Assembly (NCBI RefSeq): GCF_019399895.1
Contig: NC_091867.1
Span: forward strand, 5,208,001 to 5,272,000
Reading direction: 5' to 3'
DNA from: Cardiocondyla obscurior
Lineage: Eukaryota > Arthropoda > Insecta > Hymenoptera > Formicidae
Length of the DNA: 64,000 nucleotides
The notes beneath the pieces are model-generated. The model was not told the DNA's origin and did not search any database. It saw only the letters and a list, made by a program, of their open reading frames with translations. The translations under genes were made by a program, and so were the position numbers. Of the stretch, positions 27,301-39,564 are shown in pieces (the stretch's first letter is position 1; each line of letters starts with the position of its first letter).

Positions 27301-30300
27301 AAGCAGCGAAAGCTAAGAATCGTTTCCCATTTATATTCTTTAATTAAAACCAGATCTAATTCCGTCGGCCGGTTTTATGAAAGATACAAACGCGTATAAC
27401 GTATAGCGCGCGCGAGCTTTTGATTGCATCGCTGAGTCATTGGCAGCGGAAATTTATGGGAGCGGGGGATGGGATTCTTTTTCGCGTGCGGATAAACGGG
27501 TCAACTCTGTCCATTAATTCATTTTTACGCGTTCGCTCGCGCGTATATTGCGGCTCCATCGGCAAAGATTTACAACTCGCACGAACAGTTATCACGCGGC
27601 GATGGCGACGTACGGTAGCCGCGAGTAGACTTACGAGTTTTCCTAAAAAAAAAAACGTTACCGGCAAGACGATTATTGTGCGTGCAAGTCGCGCTCGTAA
27701 GTTCAACACGTTTTATTAAGACTTTACGTCGGTGTCGATTTATTCTCAGAGCGTTTTTAGTACAATCTACCCCATTTTTCTTTTCTTTTAGAAACTGTTT
27801 TATTTCACAGATATTTATAGAAACCGTTTAGAAAGATCGCTAGGCGCCGTGCTCGCATATCCGAATGTCTCATTTGCCGTGCCGGTAATTCGTTACTTTT
27901 CAAGTCGACGTCCGCATACAAATTTCCGTGAAACGAATCGTGGAAGATCGCGAAGCGGGCTTTTATGCCCGTTCTCAAGTCCATTAAATGTTTATGCATT
28001 TTCACCAGCTGACGCACTTTCACCGCTAACGACGAAATGATGATTCAGAGAAACCGTTATTATTTTGTAATTTATCACAATTTAAGATTTTTTTTAGTAC
28101 AAGCTCTTTAAAATTTTTTAGCGGCCCCTTTTACCTATGATTATTTCAAAAACGCATATTGAAACGTAAAGGGTTAAGAGGTAAAGGTTTTAAACGTACG
28201 ACTCGTAATATTAAACCGTGATTTTTATTCACGACGATTTAATTAATATGCATTTATATAACATAACGATTAACAGTAATTTTATTCGTATTTAACTACT
28301 GTTTTGCGCTCGGCTATTAAAGCGAATCATGACAGAATTATCACTACCTTCATCTTTAGTTATTGCATGGTTAAATGCACCACCCCCGCCATCGTCCTCG
28401 TATCCGACTTCATTCGCGTGACGTTCTTGATTCCACAGAAATAATTTATACTTCAGCCATAGCCTCGCTTAGCTGACGGTTGAATAATAGTAATTTATAG
28501 CAACGATTTCCTTGCTTAACGTTAAGTAGTACGAGTTATTGATACACAAATTGGTGCTCTTCTCGTTAAAATATTCATAATTTTGCAAACTTTTATTTCC
28601 TAATGCTCGACAAATTTATCGCTTCAAATTAAATAAATTCTTTCCTTATTATTACGACGTTCCAGAAAGATATAAATTTTTTTAATGAACATATTAACGT
28701 CAGCTTTATGTTTGTTGAGGGCGGGGGAAAAAAAATTAACTTTGCGTTTACAATTAACACGTTCTGTAAAATCTTCACGAAATTTCTTCTCCGCGGGGAA
28801 GGCGCGCCGATTAATCTCGATCGCAATCTGCGACAGTCGCGTTTACCGGGAAATGAAAAACTATCGTCTCAGCAGCGCGGAGGTAGTGAGGCTGTGTTTA
28901 AGTACTGTCCGTTCCCCGAGCAATTACTGCGAAGTAATCTGCACCAGCAGCCGTTTGTATCCTCGCGAAGCATTCGTGAAAAGACTTTGCCACAACGTAA
29001 CGCTGGCTTAATTACGAACCAGAACGCTTAGCGTGCCCAGGGCAGTTCGGTATCCGCGGTTAATCAAGTACCGGGAGCGAGGATGAGGGCGGCAAGTGAC
29101 GATGGGGACGCTGGTGCGAGTACAGACATCGGTTTCTCTGATCCGAATACAAACGCGCGCTCGCATTTGCTTAAGTAAACGAGTTTCTCCGGGCTGGTCG
29201 ATCGGTCGAGCGACCGTCGTCGCGGGTACTACCAGGGGGGGTCACTTCGATGTTTGCGAGTTCAAGTTCCACTTTGGAAGCCCTCAGTAAACCGCAAGCC
29301 GCATGCCGTATTTCCCTTTGAGCCGCCTCTCTTCCTTCGCATCCTTCCGCCACGCTTTTACCGCCGTCGTTCGATCCCATCCACCGCCTTCCGCCCATCC
29401 GGCAGGCTTTTCCGGCTACGGATCACCGTGGAACCGCGACGAAAATCTTTTTCATTTCGTTGAACGATAACCGCGTGGTCTCTCGTGACGTGCATAATTC
29501 GGGAACGTTTCTTTCGGCGTATTTAGAGATAAAATTGAATTTTCTACAACTTTGTGCCTTTTCGCATATTAAAAAGTTTAATTTACTTATTTAAATTTTT
29601 GCAAAATAAAAATTTAAAAAGAAAATAGGTTTGATTTCAATTTTATTTTCATCGTAATCTCAGATAATTTTTATGTTACCGTGGAGGATTTTTTTTTTGT
29701 TGTTTCGAATCGCGTCCACGATACGTGCAACGTTTTAGAAGCTTTCTATCTCTGACTTTACTGGAAGAGCCACCGATAAACCACAGCGACTCGTCCCAAT
29801 TCCCTTTGAATGCTCTCGCGTTTCCTCTCTCTTTCTCTTTTTCTTACCGCATCCGATCTCTATCGATTCCTTCATTTATCGAACATGACGATTCACCGTT
29901 TGGCGATGGTGAGACGGGTAAAATATCTTCCCGCAATCTCTTCTGCAATGTATGGAATTTCGCCACTATCCAAAAGAGGATAGACACGAAAACTTATGTA
30001 AATTGATGACCCCGGCCGATTCCATTGCAGCGCTATTGAATATACATTATTTAACCTCCCTCGAGCAATCAAATGCTAAAATGTCGATCACCGGCACTTC
30101 ACGTGGCAGCCGTGTCACCGTTTCGTCGACCCAGATTTCGATATGAGGCTCAAATATACGATAAACTCGGTATTATACCGATAGATCGATAAATCCGCGA
30201 TTTGAGCAGAAAAATACTTTAACATTCGCACATCTTTTCCGGAGACAGTTGTCGGCATTATTAATTAGTCATAGCGCGGACGGAACGAATTCTGCTCTGA

Positions 30301-30493
30301 ACTTTCTCTGTGAACGAATGATAAACAGCTTCGTAGATTCGGCTAACTACGACGAACACTTTGATTGAATGTACCAAGTGACGGAATAACTAATTGGTCC
30401 ATTTTAGGAGAAGTTGAAAGTTCTCGCGGATGCTGTCGTAGATGGGCGGAAAAGTGTTGGACGATGGATAGTCGAAAGAGCAGGCGGCGGAAA

Positions 30494-30518
30494 AAGAGAT
30501 AGAGAGATAGAGAGAGAA
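30494..30518. repeat. GAGATA/GA microsatellite
   Basis: AGAGATAG units followed by GA repeats. It contains GAGAG words on the + strand. Confidence 0.85.
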
Positions 30519-31455
30519 AATGGGGACGTCTAATGAAAAGTTTGCTCATCTTTTTGCATTCGGCGTCGGGGAACGTTGGGCGAGACGCGAAGAGCAGGGA
30601 GGGAAGCTATGTAGCTTCATAATCAGTCTTAACTCGGAAGGATGTCGCTAATTTGTTCAGGCCGCGGAATCACGACGGTGGTCGACGGAGTTTGCGGCTG
30701 GTGACAGGCACGCGGGCCACGGCGAGTTTCGAGACGGTCGCCGAAAGTGCCGTTGTCGTCGGAAAAATTCCCCGTCAGAGCAGCGACTACGAAAAGAGAG
30801 ACAGCCAAAATAAAACGTAACCGTCGGGCGCGACGACGAATCAGAAGCGGGAACTAATTTCGCAACACCGACACAAACAGAGGAGGAAAAGGAGCGAGAT
30901 TTCGGCGTTAATTAAAAGTTCCCCAAAACGTAATGCCATCCGCCATCTGATTATGATCTGAGATAGTCTAACGAGTCTTCTAGGAACTTCTACCTCCTAA
31001 CCTAACCGACGTTGCACTTCGATGATACGGGCACCGGCACGAAATCCCGGAATACCCGTTGTACATGATGCGCAATTATCTCACCTCCTCTTTTCTCTCT
31101 CTTTCTCTCTCTCCTCTCTTTGTCTGCTGAATCTCTCATTGGGAGTACGTGCTAAAGCGGTTGATCCTATCGTCATCGCGCTATCATTAGAGGCACGCGC
31201 TTTTAACTCTCTCGTTGCACGTGATAACTACGTCGTTCATAAAGAACAAAGACGTATAGACGAACGAGTATTTTATGAAATATTACATGTGTATTTTCTG
31301 AAATGAGAATGCGAGAAACTAAAGCGCGCATTGTTACGTAACGACGTTAATAATGTATTTTATTTATATCGCGTGTCAGTCGCGGCGCGTTCTAGTATAG
31401 ACAACCGTGTAATCCGAATTTATATCGCGTGGAAGAAACATTTCAGGGAGCGGGG

Positions 31456-31480
31456 GAGAGAGAGAGAGAAAGAGAGAGAA
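31456..31480. repeat. (GA)n microsatellite
   Basis: GA run interrupted by AA. One of several GAGAG clusters in the putative intron. Confidence 0.9.
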
Positions 31481-34400
31481 CTATGATCCAGAATGGAGAA
31501 GCGATTGAAGCTACCACTGATGAATTATCTCGACAGCCGCATCGCGCGGAGCGATACGCGGCAAGGGGGTGATGGTTTTCATCATTAGTTTACAACAAAG
31601 GTTCTCTAGAACGTTGCATGAGCAAAAGCCGCGCGCGTCATCATTCTTCATCCAGTTAGATCGGCTCTGGGAGGCGTTGACAGGTGAATCGGCCGTAAAT
31701 TATTATCAATTTCGCCACCGACGATTATTTATAATTGACCCAGATACACGCGCGACATATGTGGAGCGCATTGTTATTTATGACGCTTATGGGGCGCGCC
31801 ATAGCGCGATAGTTTAGCGCTGCGCAACACCCTGTATTCTATCACCGCCAGCTGTTTTGGCGATGCAATTCCGAGATGATTTATCCCACCCGCAGAATTG
31901 ACCGAGGGATTTTTGCGCGATACGCGTGAAGAGAATCGTGACTCACGATCCGTGAGACTGATATGCCGTAGATTTTTTTTTTTTTTACCTTTTAACCATT
32001 AGATGCTTAAATTTTCGTGAGAACTGCACGTTTCTCATAATTCGTTATAACTTTCAACCTACTCTGTTAGGGGAGGAAGGCGGAGGACATAGTTATTTCA
32101 CGTCGTCCGTGGTCTTTTCATGTCGTGGCAAGATACGCCCGGTAGATCTCTGACGGGAGCGGCTAGTCGAGCGCAGTCATCCCGTCGTAACGAGCACGTC
32201 ACGCGATTGCCCAACAGTGAAGATACCGAGGCGGAAAGCAGGGTGAAAAATGAGCCTCCGGGTGTGGCCACAGTGGGTTTCGAACCGTCGTCCGATGCAC
32301 GAGAGTTCATGATCGATGAACTTCGGCGAATCTCTCGAAAATACGACGGAAAGCTCCCCCCCCTCTGCGCGCGACAGCGACGCGTTTTATAAAACCGCCG
32401 CATCTCTTCTTGATCTTTGACACGCGGCTTTCTCTCGCGCGAGATCTCGCGATCGCGTCGCGCCGCACGATATCATTTTGAACCACGGCGGTTCTCACTG
32501 CGCGGATAATCGCGAACGATGCTTTCATGCAGAAAATACGAAATGGCTGCCGAGTTAGAAACTGACTCTATGTGAAATGGTTGAAATAATGATGTAATTT
32601 GCGTAGTACATTTGCGCGATCTGAACCAACGGAAAGCGCGGTGTAATATCGATCGTACGCGGACGATGGCAATCTAATTTCGAATGGCTATGAAGAGTAC
32701 GTAAACGCGCTAACGAGGAAATGACACGTGCTTGAAATTACACCGCGCCGGACATAATCCCTCTTCGTAATTTAATGTTGATATTGCGCATAATAACGCT
32801 AACCGCGGATAATCACGATCGAGACAGCGCATAGAAATTTGCCAAACTGCGTGTGTTTGCACTGATCATTAGTAATTCGCGTAAACCGTATTTCCAACAG
32901 TCGCAGCGTGCATATTGATGCGCGATGAGAAAAATGTCGCCGCGATTGAGCGGCGGGGGGAATGTCATAAACCTCCACTTAGCGTTCTAACCGTGCAATT
33001 CCATTTTCCCGGTAGCTGCCTCGCCTTCTTTTAGGATCGCTATCAATATTTTAATGCCGATCGATTTTTATCGCCGCTGCGACCGGTTACTGCTGAATGT
33101 TAAAACGGTATCTCGGCGCTGGCACCTTCGGGAAAACGGCTGTGCCGCTGTAAAGACGAGTCGCTATCTTGTATCTCCGAACACCCGAGCTAAGTAGTCT
33201 CGAGCATTTCTCTTCCAGCTGACACCCGCTCGTTCTTCTCCCGGAGACAAGGCGAAGAAAAAGAATGACAGAGCGGAGGGGGCGAGGGAGGGCACGACTG
33301 AGCGGCGACGCTTCGTTCGTTCCAGCATTAGGAGCCACCCCCGTGGTAAATTCGATTAACGAGGAACAGATCCGGCGCTATTGAATCACAATCGCCGCGC
33401 TTTGATCTTTGTTACATTCACGACTGCAATTCGATTTCATTTCGGGGCGCGCCTCATCCCACCGGCCGACGTAACGGGATGAAAACATCGTGGATATAAT
33501 TCGAGGACCCGTCGATAATGGCGCCGATGGATCGGACGCGATAAAGGCTCCCCGGGCCGGGGATTAAGATACGCGAGCCGTCGATCGACGGATTAAAGGA
33601 TCACAAAAAGCGTCTCGTGTTACGAGTCGAGTCGGATTAAGCAACGTCGGGGGGGAGGGAGGTGTGTAAGAGAGGTGCGATCGGGAGAATTTCCTCCGAG
33701 TAATTATCGACGGTCGTACGTCTCGTTCGCGGGATATCCTCGCGACGGGAATTGGAGTGGAACATGGAGAGACATTTCGCACGACGCGTTATCGCACATC
33801 CGACGCCGTTTTCGCGCGCGCTGAAAAATTTCGCGACGTCCCGAATCCCGTTGTAGCCAACGTCCGCGCCGTGCAATTTATATACATAGCGATTTAATTA
33901 TCTTCCCACGGTTGTTGCAACGGTCCCCGGGCCCGTGGAAATCTCGTTACACGGGAGGCGTTGAAGAAATGCACGTAGGCGCGTACCCGCGATTTGTCAT
34001 AGCGCTTTCCGCCGCGCGACGCAAAGTGACTAATGCTGATTAGCTGCCGAGCGATCCGAGTATATCCAATTATGCCGTCGCTCGCGCGTCCAGCCTCTCG
34101 TCCGTTCGCGGACTTTAATCCCGCGGAATAATTTGCTTCCGCGCGGTCAGTCATGCGCCGTCAGCGAAACAGGCACCGAGCCCGCACACGTCGGTCCGGC
34201 TAAAAGTGCGTTCGCGCTAACGATTTCTTACCTCTTTAATTCTTTTTTAAGCCGCGTGCCGAAACGATGCCTTCATGCCGCTGACAATTCGCGTGAGAAA
34301 AATAAAAAAAAATAAATTAATAAAAAAGAAAATTGAAAAAACGCAATATGCGCCCGCGAGTCTTGCGTGATTTTTGGCCGAGAAACGACGAATCAATTAA

Positions 34401-37400
34401 TCCGCCAACCGATCCGTTAAATGATTTCGCCGCGGTCGAATCGATTCGTCGAGACGTCCGCCGGCGCCCTTTATCGTCCCGGAAGAAATCGCGTAATCAT
34501 CGCGCGTCAGCGTATCCTTGGCGGGATCGGTCTCGCCGACCGAGCCACGGATATCCAAGCGATCCCTATTGTACTTCTCGCGCGACGAAGATAAAGCTGA
34601 CTTATTGTCGGATGAATCTTGATATACGATACGACGAAACGCCGGCTCGCCGTTATAACGCTCTCCTTTTCCCCGCGCGGGACTTTTGTGCCGATTTATC
34701 AAACAGACGGCGGACAATGATACGTTAAGGAGTAATTATATAATAATTACAGATTGCATGCCAATAAATTAGAGGCGGTGGAGAAATCTAACACCTCATC
34801 ATTAACTTATCGGGGAGCCCAGAGTCAATTGCAGCAACGAGGCCAGTCGTGCGTTACATCGGCCAGAACTCTCACTTCGAATGTCTAGCTCGGCTTCGCG
34901 ATTCCCTCGTTCGCCCGACTCTTCTTGAAGCCTTATTATAACGTGCTTCTTTCGCGGCGCAACGGTACTTCCACCACACGACGATGATAATATTATCAAG
35001 CGGGCCGTGCCGTCGGACGTGCAAATTATATATTGTTGGGCCTAACGATGCCCGCACGGGCAGCTCTTCGTTCGCTCTCGGCCGCATTTCGCGGCGGTGC
35101 ATCCCGCGCATTAGGGCGGATCGCGCTTTCTAATCCGCGTTCGACATCGCGGCCGAACAACTCGGCAACCCGTTGTTTGATCGTCAGCAAAAGCAATCGC
35201 AGTCCTGATCTCGCGTCTCTTTGACTGCTCGAACTTGCTACACAAAGAGACCGCGACCGCACTTTCTCTCAGAGATCGGCCGGTTTTACGAATTTTTTTC
35301 CTGCCACCGAGTTCTCGTGATCACTCAAGCGCAATTATTTAATTGACTTTACCATTAATTTAACGACGGATGTTGTCGAAAGAAAATTTGACCTGCGGCC
35401 GTTTAGCTGATTTGACAATTGACAATTGCGCTCTTGAATACAATCTATCCTAGTCTACCGGGAACATTGACACCTTTCCTCTCACGGCGGCTCGTCCGTT
35501 CCGCCGTGTTTCTCGAGCATTGTGTCTCTTCGCGATCTCCGCGACGTTATGCGCCGGACAATAATCGCCGATGTCAGAAGAGAAAGAGAGAGAGAAAAAA
35601 ACGATAAGGCCCTTAGTCGTCGATGCTGCGCTCCGGACAATGAACGATCGCCGCACGATGGATCGCCTTTTAATTCCTTACTCCCGCAGCCCTTTTTTCG
35701 CGAATGCCGGCTTGCTAGCCGGCGTCGATCAAATGGAGCGTGAAACCATAGCGTGCCCTGTTCTCCACGAATTGCTTCAACCCGTTGATCTCTTACCGTC
35801 TGCCGTGCATCTTTTTCGATTTCGCGACGACACGCGAATGGCGCTTTCGCGAGAAAAAGAGAGAAAAAAAAAAATGCGATCATCGTCATTGTGCGAGTAT
35901 GTAGCGAAAAGCGATGTTTCGAAAGTACCGTATCGAACACGCTTCCGAAGTGTTTTATCTTTTAAAAATGTTCCTTGAGGGAAAATTTGTATTCTTTGAC
36001 GTAGCCGTAGTTACTTCTTTCTCAATTTGTAGTCAATTTTAGCATGAATGAAAATGTCGAGGTATCGATAGCTTTAGAACAGGGTAATTGAAAACGGGAA
36101 GCCTTGCACGAATTAAACTTGGCATGATACGCTTTGTGCTAGCTCAGTCGGGCAAATTCAGAGAGTGCAAAGGGTAAAGTTATATATCGACAGGATATAC
36201 GAGACTTTGGCCTCTCGCGATGGACATACCGAGTAAAATGGAAACCACATGAATGTATATGATCAGAAATACGAAGACCTTCAGCGATCTCTTATACATT
36301 GGGAATTTCGATACAAATTGTAATACGATTCGAAACGACGAATATGCGTCTTTAAAATCAAATACGGACTCTCGTTCAAATATGAGAGCCTTTTAATTAT
36401 GCGTCATTTTATACTCGGTTTACAACATTTCCTTTCACAATTTTTTTTTTTTTTTTACCCCTGACAGTTGCTGTACAAAATGCAAAGTATAATATTTTAC
36501 AAACCGCTCTTTCATTTCGAGTTTATCTGCACCATATTTTTATTTAACATGAAAATTGGGATTTTCCACGCTTATCAGTCATTTCTATAGAATTGGCTCG
36601 TTTCATTAGTGTTAATTTTGCCATATATATTTGCAGACCAATCACGGGATAACCCAAAATAATTTCACTGTTAAGTCATCCGCAAATATCGTTATTTAAA
36701 GTTTTAGTGAAAACGTGTACCTACTGTGAGATCTGCTTTGAAGTAATTAATGAAACAATTGCACTTTTAATTAATTAAGAAAGATTATTCGTATTCCCAA
36801 CTTATAATATGGGTCAAGAATATTACTCGAGAACGGGGAGGGAAATGTTATTTCAATGAAGAAGTATATGTATATAAATATTATTAATTTATGGATATTA
36901 TTTCAACATTGTAATAATTTTATGCTTTGATGAAATTCCTTTGAGGAAAACAAATAATAAACTTAATGAATTTCTTGCTTTTTTTCTTTATTTTTCAAAG
37001 CAACGCAATATTTTTCTAGTAATTGAAGCGAATGCATTATCAATTTACATAAGACAAGTAGTAATTGCTTTTTTTTATTTAATTAATAAAATCTCTACTA
37101 ATTCCTATAGTCTTACGTACAATACAGATCTCGTTATCATATTAAATTAATTAATAATTCTGCTTTGTGTCCTGTTTTATGTATAATTACGCACATCGCG
37201 TTAATATTCGTATGACAAGATTATATTAAAGTGGAAGTAAATATACCATAATCGGTTTTGCGTATCTGTGTACAAAAGGACGCATAAATTATTAAATACA
37301 AAGGAACTGAATACACTATTAAATATCTCTAATAATTTCGCGTTTAATAAACCGTAGCAGCTTCTATACGATCAATTATCCACGTAGCTCTGAAAATTTA

Positions 37401-39530
37401 TTGTTGACGATTCCCATAAAACCCACATAAAATACCTACGTGTTATAAATATTCCGAGCTGAGAAGGGGAGGAGATTTTTTTTTCTCGTCCGCAACTTGC
37501 TCGCTCAATCGCCGATACTATCAGCCTACATAATGTGCGGTATAATAAAACGCTGAGTACTGGACCCTTGTTGATCGCATAAATAGCGTTATACCGGAAA
37601 TGCCGATTGGCGTCATCGGGTCGCGCAAACCGTTAAAAGTGCCGGTCACGTAAAGATACTGAGGGAGGAACGCCAATACTCTCTTTTTAAGAAACTTCGC
37701 CGCGAAAGTAACGAGTATATGCGGCGGTGAGGCTTTCCGCCACGAAAAACGTCTGCAATCGGGTGGAAGCGGACCATTTAGAATCGCTTGACTAGTTTAT
37801 ATTCAAGAGTTCCGTTAATTCGTCGCGCTACTACTACTGCCGCTGCAAGACGACGCTAGGGGCTTCGGATTATCCAGTGGAGTTGGAGCGCGTTAGCGCC
37901 GCCGTTGCGGCATAAAGTTGGTAATCCGGACGTGGCGTAAACTAAATGCATAAGTAAATCCGATACTTTGCCGCGCCGTTCTCGCCGGGTGGAGGTAAGA
38001 GCAATGGATCAACCGGTGGAAGAAGAGGCACGCATACCAATGCATTGTGCATCGTGAAAACGTATCAGTAATAAAAAATAGATGTTTGATGTTATCGTAA
38101 AAAAGAAAGTTGGCGAAAATCAATTTCCTGATATATCTTTATAATAATTGTCTATCAAAAAAAAAAAAATTTTTGTTTCAATGAAACGTCCGTACATTTT
38201 GAGAGTGCCATCAGGATTACGTTCGGAAACGATAAAAAACGTCATAGCAGTTTTTCTCCCACCCCAATTTTGATAAATTTCCACCTGAATTTGTTCAAGT
38301 GGCAGTAATGTGATTAGTGTTAAATAATAGCAGCTCTAGATCTTATTACGTTAAGGCAAAGACATTTTTAAAGACATCGCCAAATTTTTACGTACGTATA
38401 CTTCTACAATTAATGGAACGAGAGATTATACTCGAAGTATTAAAAAAGTGGACATTAAATTCTAAATATTTGAAAGTAAGAGAGAAATTTGTTCTCGTAC
38501 ATACGTACACGATGACGTGCACGAGCGAGCCCGGTCGCTGCCAGAGTTATAATTTCGCCATTCCACAGCGATAGCTACTTTTCAACGATCGCCGCCGTCG
38601 TCTTTTATGCGCTTGGAAGCGTTCTGAGACGATGGCGTTACAAGATGATCTTGTAGGAAAATGCGAGTCGCGGTGGAAGCGAAAGCGAGCGAGAGAGACA
38701 TGAAATACGACAGTGGAAAATCAGGAGGCACTTCGCGACGCTCTTTAAGTCTCCTTTCGGATTAACGTCGATGACGTTAAAGTGGCTTTAATCACTTGCT
38801 AAGCACGTACTTTATTTAGCGCGGTTGTTTCACGAAAGTGCGAGAACGCGGAATAAAGTAGGGTGCGATATCGCGGAGAAAAGAATCGCGCGGTGATTAA
38901 ATTACCCAATAAAATTTCATTTTAATGCGGGAATGTATTCGGGATGTGGCAACGATTCTTAAATCGCGTATTATGAATCACGGTAAGGCTGCGCTGTACG
39001 CAGCGATGCGTGCAAATAAATATATTCGCTGGACTTAACAGAAATCAAGCCGTAATTGCGAAATAAACAATTTGATAACTATTAAAATAAAATATATAAA
39101 GTAACAAGCGTAATAATATAAACGATGTATTAAACGAGTGTTAATTGTACGACACTCGTGACATATCGCTATAATATTTTGATTAGCGTTAAACCGGGCT
39201 AACGAGAGGATCGGCCGTTATCGCGATTAATACCGCTCTAACGATTAATTTCGGCCACGGTAAATGTTTCGAAATTTCCGTATAATTAGCCTTTTTCGTA
39301 AAAGTGTAATTTATGTATGGATGAAACTGCGCTTTTCTCCGCAAAACGGACACCGACCTCGCTTATTTAGCATGCTTTTGTTGCGGCGTGTTGCACAATC
39401 TCATCTGGAAAGCACTATAGCCGCAGAATGGTCCGTGATGTGTTTTTAATTAAACGTCTATTTAATTAAACCATTTAATTAAGGCCTCATAAATGTCGAC
39501 TGCTCAACAATAACGTCGATGCTTTTTACT

Positions 39531-39564
39531 CTTTCTTTCTCTCTCTCTCTCTCTTTTTCTCTCT
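39531..39564. repeat. (CT)n microsatellite, interrupted
   Basis: CTTT/CT repeat of about 34 bp, equivalent to a GAGAG cluster on the - strand. Confidence 0.9.

Larger units (their letters stand above)
10561..30480. other. Non-coding, probable giant kug intron (part 2)
   Basis: CpG-rich non-coding DNA alternating with AT-rich islands (12180-12290, 18230-18380, 28050-28700, 29520-29700). Simple tracts: GA at 14168-14182, poly-T at 14652-14664, poly-T at 18357-18370, TC at 19169-19185, T/C-rich at 20283-20340 and 21056-21085, T16 at 23164-23179 and T22 at 24357-24378. A short tandem duplication lies at 14111-14138. No cadherin-type exon, tRNA, known microRNA or transposase was recognised. The open frames are scattered and short with no recognisable domain. 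Confidence 0.5.

Noticed and set aside
30996..31007. Telomere-like CCTAACCTAACC
   Set aside because: Only two TTAGG-type units; far too short for an interstitial telomere repeat.
32273..32289. T-arm-like GGTTTCGAACC resembling a tRNA internal promoter
   Set aside because: No matching A box, anticodon stem or acceptor stem upstream.
34333..34728. 131-codon Arg-rich open frame
   Set aside because: High Arg content is what CpG-rich random DNA gives; an antisense frame of 106 codons overlaps it.
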